NCBI GenBank assembly: GCA_023053575.1
Contig: JAKZAP010000001.1
Coordinates: 27,856,533-27,920,532 of the forward strand
Origin: Branchinecta lynchi
Taxonomy: Eukaryota; Arthropoda; Branchiopoda; Anostraca; Branchinectidae
Direction: 5' to 3'
DNA: 64,000 nt
The notes beneath the pieces were generated by a model. That model did no database searches, was not told where the DNA came from, and saw nothing but the letters and a program-made list of their open reading frames with translations. Position numbers and translations under genes: made by a program. Of the stretch, positions 54,071-64,000 are shown one piece after another. How positions within the stretch are numbered: the first letter of the stretch is position 1; each line of letters opens with the position of its first letter.

Positions 54071-55434
54071 CAATCAGGCAATGCATGTTCGACTTATTAC
54101 TCTTTCTTATAGCCTTTATTCACGAAAATAGGACATACTGGAATTGCAAATACGTACGAATTCAAGGTAGGTGGAAGTTTGTTTGTTCTTTTCAGCGAAA
54201 GGACAATGAATAAAATTAAAAAAGACTAATAAAATTTAAAGTTGAAGAAAAGCCTTAAAGTTCAATGGTCACATCGAACTACCCCAATCCCTCTCTGTAA
54301 CAACCTAGGAACAATGCTTACCCCCTAGATCAGCAGCTTTTTCAACAGTTTCCTCTCAGTGATATTTCGAAGCGTAATTTTTGGGTCCAGTACATGCTCA
54401 TTTACTAGCTTGGACAAAGATAAAAGTGATGTTTCTTATAATACTTAATACTTTCTCTTAATACTTCTTATAATACGTAGATCTTTATTGTATGCATAAA
54501 TCAGCTTGTATAATTCAGATTTGAATAGGTTATTTGTTTTTAAATGATTTTTGTAGTTATGTTATTTTTTATAAGCTTATTGCATATTCTGGTACACTGT
54601 ATAAAGCAAGCGAATCAAGCTTCACAGCACTATTCCACAAAGAAAAACTTTTAATAGGCACTTCAAGCCATGGAACTTCTGATGAAACACTAGAACAATC
54701 AGGTAATCTGCATCTGCGGCTTGACTTTGGTGACATCTCAAATATATCCTTCTTTATCAAGCATTGCTGCGAGTTTTTGAATTTCCTGCCACGGTATCCC
54801 AGCTCTTAAGATCTGGATCGCCGAAATGCCAGAGAGGTAAAGACAAGGGATAACAAGAAAACGGCCGATTTTCGTAGCGCCTTCTAAAGGAAGTCGGAAA
54901 TGTTGATTTGTGAAGAATTTAATACAAAGTAAAGCATTAGAAGTGTCCATTGTGCTTTAAAGTTAAATCGAATTGGCCTGAGAAATCAACTATTCACTCA
55001 AATAAGCTTGAAGAACTGAGGAAAATGCGTTACTTCGTTGCTCAGCTACTCGTAGAACCGATTTTGATCGAATGAACTTTATTTTCGAATTTCTGGTACC
55101 TATATGACCTACTCTCATACTTGAAATATTTAGCGACTATAACGGTAAACGATCGTAGACACAGAAACTATTTTTGAAGGGTCACATTCAATGGCGACCG
55201 TTCTTCAGAAGTGACATTACAGTATGGAATGTATACTATTTCCTGAGCATAGCTACGTCAGTCAGAGAAATGAAAGCTTTTCTTAAAATTTAAATTCTAT
55301 GCATTGGGGTGAACTTTATCTCGTCGGGCCAGCAGAGCATTTTCTGGTATTCTGGACGTCCCTTGGCAGAGTCGAAATAATTCAGTGTATTAAAATCCAA
55401 GATTTAGAGATCAGTTGGAATTTCAGTTAAACTT
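54071..55434. other. Intronic DNA, nothing assigned
   Basis: Unassigned. Frames at 54534-54960 on either strand have no recognisable motif. Confidence 0.45.
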
Positions 55435-55803
55435 TAGAGGACCCCTTGCACTATTTACTCTTCAACTTAAAGTATTTTAAAACATTTGAATACTTTAAAA
55501 CTAGGATGTGCTTTCGACAAATAACCAACGGTTTTGGTTGTTTGAAGCCTTATGCGAGACCCATTGACCCAAAAACAGGAAAAACATTTACAGAAACGGT
55601 TTTTCAGATGGGAAATGTCTCGCAGACAACCGTTGATAGCGTAATACACATCGAAGGTAGCGAAACACGGCAAGTGAGAAAATCAGCGTGGTTTTGTTAG
55701 AGGAGTTAGAATGTACGACACGGGATTGGGGTCTCCGGGTTTGAGAAATAGATGGAGTAATTAGGAGGTTGCATTAGTATTATAGGTAAGACAGGTCCTT
55801 TAA
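55435..55803 (+). mobile_element. TTAA-type MITE, copy 3
   Basis: Aligned with 18616-18983 over its length (shared GAGTTAGAATGTAC, GGTAAGACAGGTCCTTTAAG). The left TTAA has mutated to TTAG. It lies in the mannosidase intron. Confidence 0.75.
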
Positions 55804-55934
55804 GGAGGAGCGCTGAAAAATAACGAAAGGAAACAAAGAAAACACACAACTAAAATTTTAACTAAGAGACTACAAGAAGTCTTGATTTTGATAAACATTT
55901 TCACTAATGATCACTATTTCCATGTCTGTAGAAG

Positions 55935-56680
55935 GCATGTTTTATTTATTTTTATTTATTTATTTATGACCCGCTTTTTGCGTAACAGCGGAGTATAAAA
56001 TACAAAAGTAAAATATACATATTAAAACACTTAAACAAAACAATGTAAATAAACACGACAACATTCTTTTCATATAAAAAAAACAAAAAAAAACACTAAA
56101 TAGACTTAAAATTTGTACACAGTGACAAGCACATTAATCGGGTTCAGGAATGAAAAACTGGCTAATAATTTCATGGGCTGAGAGGGCAGGATGTTTGTGG
56201 AGGGAAAATAGATTTGAATGCGAACGAAAAAGTGTATTAACACTATCTTGAACATTGAAATTCGAAACCAATTTACGATTACGAAAAGATTTTGGAAGAT
56301 ACATCAGAAATTTACAATAGTTGAAAAAACAACTTCTCAAATTTTTAACATCTTTTTTCCTTAGGATATGGTAAACTCCGGAACAATTGTGGATATATGG
56401 GCCGCAAAAAGCACTATACAACTTTCCGAGCGCCTTGCGTGAATATTTTCCTCTATTTGGGACCAAACGCCCGTAACCAAATCTAATGGAATTTGATACT
56501 GATTTTAAAATAGAGGAGCACGTTAAAGATAATGTGGATTTGAAGGTAAGCCCGAGCCATTTCAGCGACTCAGACGAAAAAATAGAAAAAGAACCAATTG
56601 CAACAGAAGAGCGCTCAGAGGTTGTTGTGCGACCGAAAACAAAATTATTTCCTTATCTCTGCCACTGACGACTCATGGGA
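55935..56680 (-). pseudogene. Non-LTR 3' portion, uninterrupted copy
   Basis: On the minus strand: SLKWLGLTFKSTLSLTCSSI, IRFGYGRLVPNRGKYSRKAL, HILRKKDVKNLRSCFFNYCK, ending SQFFIPEPD at 56134. The 3' UTR has GCGGGTCATAAATAAATA. It is the paralogue of 44385-46175 and preserves the empty site of the GGGATCCC-ended element at 56340-56366. 5' truncated within the RT. Confidence 0.8.
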
Positions 56681-56689
56681 CCTCCAACT

Positions 56690-57890
56690 CAGACCGGACA
56701 CAGGAACAGGGACGTAAAACAGTTTATCTGCACTACGTCAAGGGCAGTAATTTAAAAACCAGAAACGAATAACAGGCGTCTTGCTTACAAAGTGAAACTG
56801 ATTTTGACCCGATTTCAGGCTAGTTTCTCCTCGGTTCAACAGGCATATCTGCCTCGGTTGATTCGAACCGGCTTCTAAACTTAAGTTTGATTTGTGGGAC
56901 GATTTTGACCAGAATTTTGGCCTCAGTCACAGTCGAGATTGAAATTCCGGTAAGTTGTTGAGCAGTGTGATTGATTATGGGTTGGTTAGTTTAGCTCTTT
57001 GGCCAAGATGTCTGGATTTCAAAGTACTCTTAAGTTGTTGAATCGGATCACGTTCCGATTCCTCTTTACATTGATTTTCCTGAGTCTGATAGAATAGTTC
57101 CCAGATTGATATCAAGTAAGACTAGACCAGATTCAGAGAAGGATTTGTTAATCAGTGAAATCGGGTTGAAATCCTCTTCCGCTTTGTCTGTGTCGATTTC
57201 AGGCAGGATTTTTGGGCACAGGTTATAAGGAAAGAGAGGTCGATACTTTGCGTGTCTAGTAGGTATGATGAGAACGTGGTAAGCTATGTGTGAGTGCGAG
57301 GAAATGAGTGAAGGAGGAAGGAAGGTAAAGGCTGAACCACGTCAAGACCGAATACAGCGAGGAGTGGATAGGATTTTATCTACTGGGGTTGGTTCGAAAC
57401 TAGCCAATCAGAATATTCCTCAACATTCCCAAAATAATCTGATTGGCTAGTACCCTCAAAGGTTGAACGGATTTCAACTTGGGCCCGAGACTAGCCCGAA
57501 ACTAAACTGGCACCTGTATCCATTGCGAACGGCAGAAACCTGGCAAAGCTTCGGTCTCGGGAGCGATTTTCAGAACTAGTTTTTAAGAACTAATTTTTTT
57601 TTTTGAGATTTCAATTCATTTTAATTTCAACATTCCTTAAACAAAACAACAAACAGAACGCTCCCAAGAAGGGCACAACCGTGTCCTCTGCTATTACATA
57701 CTATGATACACATTTCTCGTCTTAACCTTATCATTTCTTTTTCTTTACCCCCCCCCCCTCTACCCAACCAAACCCTCATTCACTAACAATAATAATGAAA
57801 TTCAACTTAAAGAAAATTCCAAATAAATAGTCGACATTTACCTAACTATCCAAAAAATAATTTTTCAATCTACTTTTAAACAAAAAATGG
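56690..57890. other. Intronic DNA, nothing assigned
   Basis: Unassigned, with a C run at 57749-57758 and AT-rich stretches. Confidence 0.4.
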
Positions 57891-58189
57891 TTCTCCGACC
57901 CCGTTGCGAAGGGGCCTTTAGCCCAATGGGCGGATTAACTAATTTAAGGCAGAGTAAACCCGAGGGTCATGGCACAAATAATTACGAAAGAAACATTAGT
58001 AATCCATCCCGCTCCACTATCAACGTGTTTGGCCTCACATGTTTGTCAACCGGAGAACTCTTTACTATGTTTGGTGACCAACTACTGGATGACCCCATCA
58101 ATCCTTAAAGGACACCTGAATGAAGAGTACCACGTATCATCCCTATCTGTATGACTTCTGTTAACATTGCCTTCAGAAAACCCAATCCA

Positions 58190-58620
58190 AATACGAAATA
58201 GTGTTCCCAAGCTATGATATTTGCTCCATTTTGCATCTGTTGCCGAGCAATTTTAGAATGAACACATGTCTCCATCAACCCTTTTTCTGGAATATTTTTT
58301 AACCACTTAAGCCCAAACGTATATCTAGAAGAAATTCCAAAACGATCCGGCCAGTGCTGTACAAGATTTGAATGAATTGCTCTTTTTGTCTTGGAGTCTG
58401 CATGTACAACTCCAGAAACGTAAATCCCTATTTTGAAAACGTCACGTTCAGAAGAAGAATGGTCTCCTTGGCCATGTCTGTAAATGCATTCTCGATGGTG
58501 TGTTCAAGTATGGTTTCGTTGTTCAGGTGTCCTTTAAACATTACCCTCTCCCACATTTCCAGCCTTACAAGACCACAATACTGGCAGCACAGCCAGTTGA
58601 TCTGACCCAAACGTGCATCC
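58190..58620 (-). pseudogene. Unidentified coding-like remnant
   Basis: The minus strand reads LGQINWLCCQYCGLVRLEMW, ERVMFKGHLNNETILEHTIE, and in another frame PDRFGISSRYTFGLKWLKNI, all with protein-like composition. The phrase KGHLN is also encoded on the plus strand at 58106. I do not recognise the family. It may be a mobile-element remnant. Confidence 0.3.
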
Positions 58621-58877
58621 CATGCACGGTCCGAAAGAGGCTCTATTCCCTCCTTTGTCAGTTTTTACAACACGATCGAGAACAAAATAAAACAAATTTC
58701 GTTATATTGTTAAAATTTTTGTTTTGTTCAGTTACTGAATTATTTGACTATTTTAGAAGCTTGATTGTATAAATATTCGTTAATTACATAAAGATTAATT
58801 CATTAGTAAATACCATAAGAAATGTTTTTAAAAAAATTGATTGACTGGTAAAACAGCTAAATAAAAAAATTGCTTAC

Positions 58878-59129
58878 CGACTTTGGAAATGAGGTAAACC
58901 ATTCATCCACAGAAAGGTCAGTCGCGGCGAATCCGAGCAGTGGTCCCTTGTTGACCAACAGGTTAGCAGACCGATACTGGACAGAGAGACTCGAATCCCC
59001 ATCTCCAAATTTATAGTAGAATTGATGTTTTCCCCGAGAGACAAGACCCGATTCTGTCGAGTCAAAACCTGGCTCGTCCAAAGGCTCCCCGACGCCGAAA
59101 GCATCGTCAAAGAAGCAGCGACGGTGAAC
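58878..59129 (-). CDS. MAN2B1: Lysosomal alpha-mannosidase exon
   Basis: 252 bp (84 codons), phase 0 at both ends. Acceptor TGCATCTCTAG, then VHRRCFFDDAFGVGEPLDEP, SRGKHQFYYKF, KGPLLGFAATDLSVDEWFTS, FPKS and donor GTAAGC. VHRR...DD..GV.EPL is the hallmark stretch of this enzyme after LELMV. The middle is less conserved, as expected for the family. Confidence 0.9.
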
Positions 59130-59187
59130 CTAGAGATGCAATATATTCAACGCTCAAGCGGATGCGAATTAGTTCGAAGTTCATTTA

Positions 59188-59749
59188 AGCATTGTCCTAA
59201 TAGGTGTAATAACGTGAACAGCGCTATACGCGATGTTTACTTCTTGATACACACGCCTGTTCAAATACAACCCAAGAGATTCTTATCAATGCGGCGGTCG
59301 GTGTTGCCTACGTAATACAATTTTTCGAGCTCTAAAAATATTCGAAAAGGTTCTTAGTACTACTTGAAGTACACGAGTACAATATAACGCAAATTATACT
59401 GTAAAAAAGCTATTAAAATAAGGGATGGACAGCATTGATCCTCGAACTGATGAAAAGCAGTCGTAATAGAAAAAAAACCGTTTTTTTTTAAGAAAAGTTG
59501 TTTTTTTAGCTTCCAACAAAGTAGACCAGAATCTGTTGTGCTTTCTTTGGCAACCCTGACGACGCCGCACCTCTCCTCGGCCCGCTGGCGAAACCAACCA
59601 AGCGATCTGATTGGCTCTGCATAAGGAAGAATAGAGCCGAGCTCTATTTTCCTTATTCGCCTTATTACAGCGCGCCCCGAGGAAAAGAGGAATCTGTAAT
59701 AAGCCTTATACGCGGTAATACACCTTACAACACCTATTAGGACAATGCT
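59188..59749. mobile_element. Harbinger-like MITE, copy 3 (562 bp)
   Basis: Same ends and orientation as copy 1, TTA duplicated at 59185-59187 and 59750-59752. A small internal duplication near the right end (CACCTTACAACACCTATTAG) lengthens it. It sits 58 bases upstream of the acceptor of exon 58878-59129. Confidence 0.85.
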
Positions 59750-60297
59750 TTAGACAATGAACGAAACTCAGAATTTTTAAACATTGACAAATTCTAAGAA
59801 AAACATAATTATATAAACACATGGCAAACTGATGAAGATCTTCATTACTGTGATAAATAAGTAATTAGCAAATTAGGTTCAGACCCGAAGCGCACCCTCC
59901 CCAAAATACTATATGATGAGAGAAACTCCAGAAATTAAACAACCAAACTTTCTACTGCGCTTCTATCGCCACGCTACTGCGCTAACTATCTGAAGGGAAA
60001 ACTCGGAGCCTGTCTCTAGTTTTGTCTCGTATGAACATTATTTTGTTTAACTCCATTTATGGTCGACTTTGGCCGAATTGGATGAGCAATAAACTTATTT
60101 GTCCATGCATTCAAATAGGCTAATGCTCTATCCAAAGCTAAAATATCCCTATCCAACATGTATTCATTGCGGAATATATGAATAATACCAAGAACAAATA
60201 AGTACAAGAACCTCCAGGAATACAACCATGCGGAGTCGAATACTTTCCCGATTCCTGCCGATACAAATGAGCTCTACAGCAACTACATTGCAGAAGA
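59750..60297. other. Intronic DNA, nothing assigned
   Basis: Unassigned mannosidase intron sequence. Confidence 0.45.
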
Positions 60298-60552
60298 GCC
60301 CCGAGTTGCATTTTATTTGAAGTTAATAGTACAGCGGACTGTTAGTTGTCGTTTTATTCGCCAGCGGGCCGTACGCTGGGAAGGCCCGGGGTGCCCGAAG
60401 TCGTTTTATTTGCCAGCGGGCCGTACGCTGGGTGGGGCAGAGGACAGTTCAGCGTACCTTCTGACGTATTCCGCCAGGAATAAAACGACTATTTACAGTT
60501 CGCCGTCCGCTCCCGCTGTACTATGAACTTCGAATAAAACGCAACTCCGGAG
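60298..60552. mobile_element. Inverted-repeat element in mannosidase intron
   Basis: Left arm GAGTTGCATTTTATTTGAAG pairs with CTTCGAATAAAACGCAACTC on the right; ATAGTACAGCGG and its inverse follow. The middle has two direct copies of CCAGCGGGCCGTACGCTGGG. Target duplication not resolved. Confidence 0.65.
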
Positions 60553-60784
60553 TTGTCAACCATGGTGACGTCACATCTGATGCGCTTCTGAGTTGGGTCA
60601 TCACGCTTGCTATTGAGACGAGATTTTTGAGAGGTGGACTGAGAAAACGCGCCATTTGTTGACTAAGAATCGACCAGAGGTTTTGGCCGATCACACAGCA
60701 AAATAACCCCTACTGTATTATTACAACCAGAAGTCTATTCTAACTCCATTAAAATAGCTTCAGTACTCCTGACAGGCTACTCAC

Positions 60785-61061
60785 CATAAGCTCAAGCTGG
60801 CCTGGTTTCAGGCTGCTTCCTCCCTGGGCCCTGTCGTTCGTCAGTACCAAGCCTTTTCCGGACTCCTCCTCAATATAGATATGAGAGTTGATTGGATAAT
60901 AGTTTCCAGCAACCGGTTCGACGTCACCGATCAAGTCCCAGGCTGGCCTTTTGTTCAGCACCCTCTGAAGAGTCTGACGGCCGTTAGAGTCAGTGTAAAA
61001 TTCATTGCCCGAGTCTATGTCGGTTGAATATCTAGAGACGACCTCCTTACCGCCTGTCAGC
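60785..61061 (-). CDS. MAN2B1: Lysosomal alpha-mannosidase exon (first in window)
   Basis: 277 bp. Acceptor GATATCTTTTCAG; the exon starts with one base of a split codon, then LTGGKEVVSRYSTDIDSGNE, FYTDSNGRQTLQRVLNKRPA, VEPVAGNYYPINSHIYIEEE, LTNDRAQGGSSLKPGQLELM before donor GTGAGT. FYTDSNGR, EPVAGNYYP and DRxQGGSSL are signature phrases of the GH38 lysosomal enzyme. The frame upstream of the acceptor reads on by chance to 61273 and should not be used. Preceding exons, with the catalytic domain, are not seen up to 64000 and probably lie beyond the window. Confidence 0.9.
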
Positions 61062-62159
61062 CTGAAAAGATATCCGTCTATACTTCTTCTCCGACTTTCC
61101 ATGCGATAATGGGAAACAGACCCAAACTGGAAAACAAACTTCCGTTTTGACGTGCTCCTTCCATCTTTAATCATTATTCTCAACCAGCGTCGAGAACAAT
61201 ACTTCATGACTGAAATGTTGGCTGGTACGGTACTGATGATAATCAAAAGAGAGTGTAGGTTTATGTCAATCAAAAGCTGAAGATTGGCTAAGACAAGTAT
61301 GACCAGGATTTCATACGGACTTAAGTGTGCTTATGTTGTACAAAATGTGTGGGATAGGTAAGCTGGCTCAAAGATCATGGAAAGGTATGGACGGCGCATG
61401 CAGTCATATCTGTTCTTTGAGGAACCTTCTTTTGATCTCAGCTCTCACAAGCGAATACTATTACTATGTCTCAACTCCCCGCAAGCACCAGCTAGGGTAC
61501 ATATACGCCACTGAAAAACCAATGGGCATAAGCGATACTTTTTCTGCCTATGTCATTTTCCCAACGAAATGCCCAACAGCTGCCATCTAGCATACATTTA
61601 TAGCCAGCAAAATTGAAGAGTTCAAATGGTCTAAGGGAAATAGTTTACCGAACTTAAGGGGTTTTTTCCTTCTCCCATAAATAGTTTGTGGGTTGACTGT
61701 GGCTCGAACGTTATCGTGGTCTTTTGTGCGGCCCAAAAGTGTGTTTCAGCTACCAACAAGATTTGTATGGCTCGAATTCGAGAACAAATGCCGCGGTGAT
61801 TGTCGATTTTGTGGCTCTCTGGCTCTGTGGCTGAAAATTTAGCAGCAAATTATGTCAATACAACAATATTAAGTACTTTCTGAAGCATTTGTATACATAA
61901 AACAGAGCATCCTTTTTGCACAGAATGGTAAGGAAAAAAGTTCAAGTTCTATTTGCTTAGATTTTATCTGAATTTTATTTTAATTTTTAGAGATATTGCC
62001 GCCCCAAAAATAGTCAAAACGACCTTTCCGTGAGTTTCAACTTGTGGCTCGGCTGTTTGGCATACAATTGTGTTTCCCCGACTAACATATATAAGTGTGT
62101 GGCCCATAGTTGTGTCTCGGAAAAACGCCTTTAGGGTCGTAGTTCTGTTTCATTAAATT
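61062..62159. other. Intronic DNA, no exon found
   Basis: I searched by eye for the preceding mannosidase exon on the minus strand and found none. An 87-codon plus frame at 61327-61590 is unrecognised. Confidence 0.45.
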
Positions 62160-63520
62160 CCGTCTGCTTTGTTTTTGTGGCACCGATCACATTTCCATCG
62201 GTCGGTCGGTTAGTCCGGTGTTTGCGAGTTAGGGTACTTCCAGGTATGCTAGGACGATGAAACTTGGCAGGCATATCAGGGACCCGACCAAACTAACTTG
62301 GAAATAGTCACTTGCCCGATCAGACCATCGTCGAGGGAGGGGGAGGTGGTGGAATCCGGAAAATAGGGACATTCATAACTTTCGAATGGGTAATCAGATC
62401 ATAATGAAATTAATATCTGGAAAGATCTCGTGTCTCAGAGGTCTCATTTCAAGTCCGGATTGGATCCGATGAATCTGGGGGGGGGGGGGAGTCGGAGGGG
62501 GGAACCGGAAATCGTGTGAAACTCTCAAAGTGGAGCAATCGGGATGAAACATGGTGGTAAGAACAAACACAAGCTCTAGATACATCACTGACAGAACTGG
62601 ACCGGATTCGGACACTGTGGGGGGAGTTGGAGGGGGGTCCGGAATTCCGGCGATCCGTAGCTAATGTACTTCCAGGTGGGCTAGGACGATAAAACTTTGC
62701 AGGCATACAAAGGACCCGACCAAAATAACTTGGAAATAGTCACTTGCCCGATCCAACCATCGTGGGTGGAGGTTGAGGTGGCGGAATACGGAAAATAGGG
62801 ACATGCATAACTTTCGAACGGGTGATCGGATCTTAATGAAACTTGATATCTGGAGGAGGGTCGGACCGGAAATCGTCTGAAACTCTCAGAGTGGAGCGAT
62901 CGGGATGAAACTTGGTGCAAATAACAAGTACACGCTCTAGGTACATCACTGACAGGATTGGGCCGGATTTGTACACTGGTGGGGGAGGTGGAGGGGGTTT
63001 CCGGAATTCCGGCGATCCGTAGTTAATGTACTTCCAGGTGGGCTAGGACGATAAAACGTGGCAGGTGTCTCATGGACCCGACAAGAAAACTTGGAAACAG
63101 TCACTTGCCCGATCTGATTATCGTGGGGGGAGGGGGAGACGGTAGACTCCAAATTAGTAGCATGCATAACTTTCGAATGGGTTATCGGATCTTAACGAAA
63201 CTTGAAATCTTGAAAAACCTCATGTCTCAGCAGGTCCCATTTCAAGTCCGGACAGGATCCGATGACTTGGGGGGGGGGGAGGGGGGTTAGAGGGGAGAAC
63301 TGACACCTTCTGACACGCGTAGAGTGGAGCGATCAGGATGAAACTTGGTGAGAAGTACTGGCGCAAGTCCTAGGTGCATCAGTGACAGAATCAGACCGGT
63401 TTCGGGTACCGAGGGGGGGGGGGGAGCTGTAGGGGGTGTCCAGAATTCCGATGATCCTGAGTTAAGGTACTTCCGGATGTGCTAGGACGATAAAACTATG
63501 GTGGAGCATTAGAAACTTGA
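62160..63520. repeat. Satellite block 4 (regular trimer array)
   Basis: The ATGAAA core falls at 62257, 62404, 62544, 62689, 62836, 62905, 63051, 63195, 63338 and 63490: steps of 140-152 bp except one 69-bp step from a deletion. Every third monomer is most alike (GCTAGGACGATGAAACTTGG type, TCTTAATGAAACTTGATATC type, GGGATGAAACTTGGTG type), giving a repeat of about 435 bp. G runs of 8-11 lie between cores. Same orientation as blocks 1 and 2. Confidence 0.85.
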
Positions 63521-63549
63521 CTTCATTTTAGATATCGTCACTCTCCGAT

Positions 63550-63696
63550 TCGACCATCCCTGAAAGAACTCATCTTAGCCGCAAAGTACAAAAATACTTT
63601 TCAGCAAAATTTACTTTTTCACGATCGCCATGAGGATATGATCCTTTTTTCCTCAAGGGTTTTGCTTAGAAATTAATTTCTAGCAGCCTTAAAGTG
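63550..63696. repeat. R1 dispersed repeat
   Basis: CTCAAGGGTTTTGCTTAGAA, TTTCTAGCAGCCTTAAAGTG match the R1 family. Confidence 0.65.
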
Positions 63697-63894
63697 TTTA
63701 TTTAAACAATGTTTACAACGGATACGTCAGCTATGATTCTTCATCAGCGATATTTGTGATTACAGGTTTGTTTCCTTCCCCGAAGTTGAACCAGAGGATT
63801 GACAGCCTGACGAGGACCCTTGCCAAGAAGGGCCGAAATATCGCTGATAAAGAATCATAGCTGACGTATCCGTTGTAAACATTGTTTGAATAAA
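63697..63894. mobile_element. 198-bp inverted-repeat element with hammerhead-like core
   Basis: Arms of about 58 bp (63697-63755 and 63837-63894), nearly perfect inverses with AACAATGTTTACAACGGATA near the outer end. Next to the right arm, 63807-63838 reads CTGACGA, GGACCCTT, loop, AAGGGCC, GAAA; the GAAA is followed directly by the arm, which would form helix III with the left arm. Same core as at 24233-24264. Confidence 0.65.
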
Positions 63895-64000
63895 TGTTTC
63901 AAAGTCAGCTTGGGCTCAAAGAATATCATCTCAAACGCATCTCAAACGAAAAGTAAAAAAAACAAAAGAAACTTTTGACCATCACTTCCATCCTCTGACC

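Larger units (their letters stand above)
51055..58877 (-). other. Mannosidase intron (7.8 kb)
   Basis: Contains a short inverted repeat (ACGGACTT at 51213 with AAGTCCGT at 51234), a retroelement 3' end, the hAT-like element, a TTAA MITE, another retroelement 3' end, and unassigned DNA (54070-55430, 56690-57880). Confidence 0.75.

Noticed and set aside
56486..56668. 60-codon plus frame with acidic composition
   Set aside because: It is the antisense of the retroelement RT fragment encoded on the minus strand at the same place.
61062..61273. Upstream extension of the mannosidase ORF to the ATG at 61273
   Set aside because: Residues before LTGGKEVV do not fit the enzyme, while TATCTTTTCAG provides a good acceptor at exactly the point where similarity begins.

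Overview
This is a eukaryotic, animal window. The evidence is a spliced minus-strand gene whose four exons read as the C-terminal part of lysosomal alpha-mannosidase (GH38 family), a secreted C-type lectin ORF, and dense non-LTR retrotransposons with an animal-type repertoire. There are no operons or bacterial gene spacing. The species cannot be fixed from the sequence; a repeat-rich marine invertebrate is my best guess.

Layout. 1-2930: tandem satellite blocks with a monomer of about 145 bp and G-rich tracts. 3050-6100: short duplications, one candidate orphan exon (3871-3940) and the first copy of a GGGATCCC-ended element. 6120-9015: a 26-bp minisatellite holding a Harbinger-like MITE. 9016-10796: a transposase-like ORF (minus) whose 3' end is lost in the minisatellite and whose start codon abuts the tail of a retrotransposon (10806-13256). 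13923-18235: three broken non-LTR elements. 18286-19684: a foldback element with inverted GTCCCC arrays and a nested TTAA-flanked MITE. 20949-27020: a non-LTR element (gag-like zinc knuckles, endonuclease, start of RT) split in its RT by a 2.9-kb inverted-repeat element that itself holds a 1.3-kb palindrome. 28006-37130: more repeats, a retro-insertion with an unusually long target duplication, a Tx1/L1-like element and a foldback element. 37811-39770: tRNA-like sequence, then the lectin gene. 39813-48420: a graveyard of retroelement 3' ends, MITEs, inverted satellite, and a retroelement copy interrupted by the third GGGATCCC-ended element. 48542-61061: the mannosidase exons, with introns of about 2.2, 7.8 and 1.7 kb filled by an 8-bp-TSD hAT-like element, MITEs and retroelement tails. 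62160-63894: more satellite and a short inverted-repeat element with a hammerhead-like core.

Only the mannosidase gene and the lectin gene look like ordinary host genes. Almost everything else is mobile or tandem DNA, much of it nested, so the window is most informative about transposon structure: empty-site comparison inside the window, target duplications that assign superfamilies, and self-complementary elements without coding capacity. All exon calls rest on reading translation and splice signals by eye; family names come from remembered sequence patterns, not searches.
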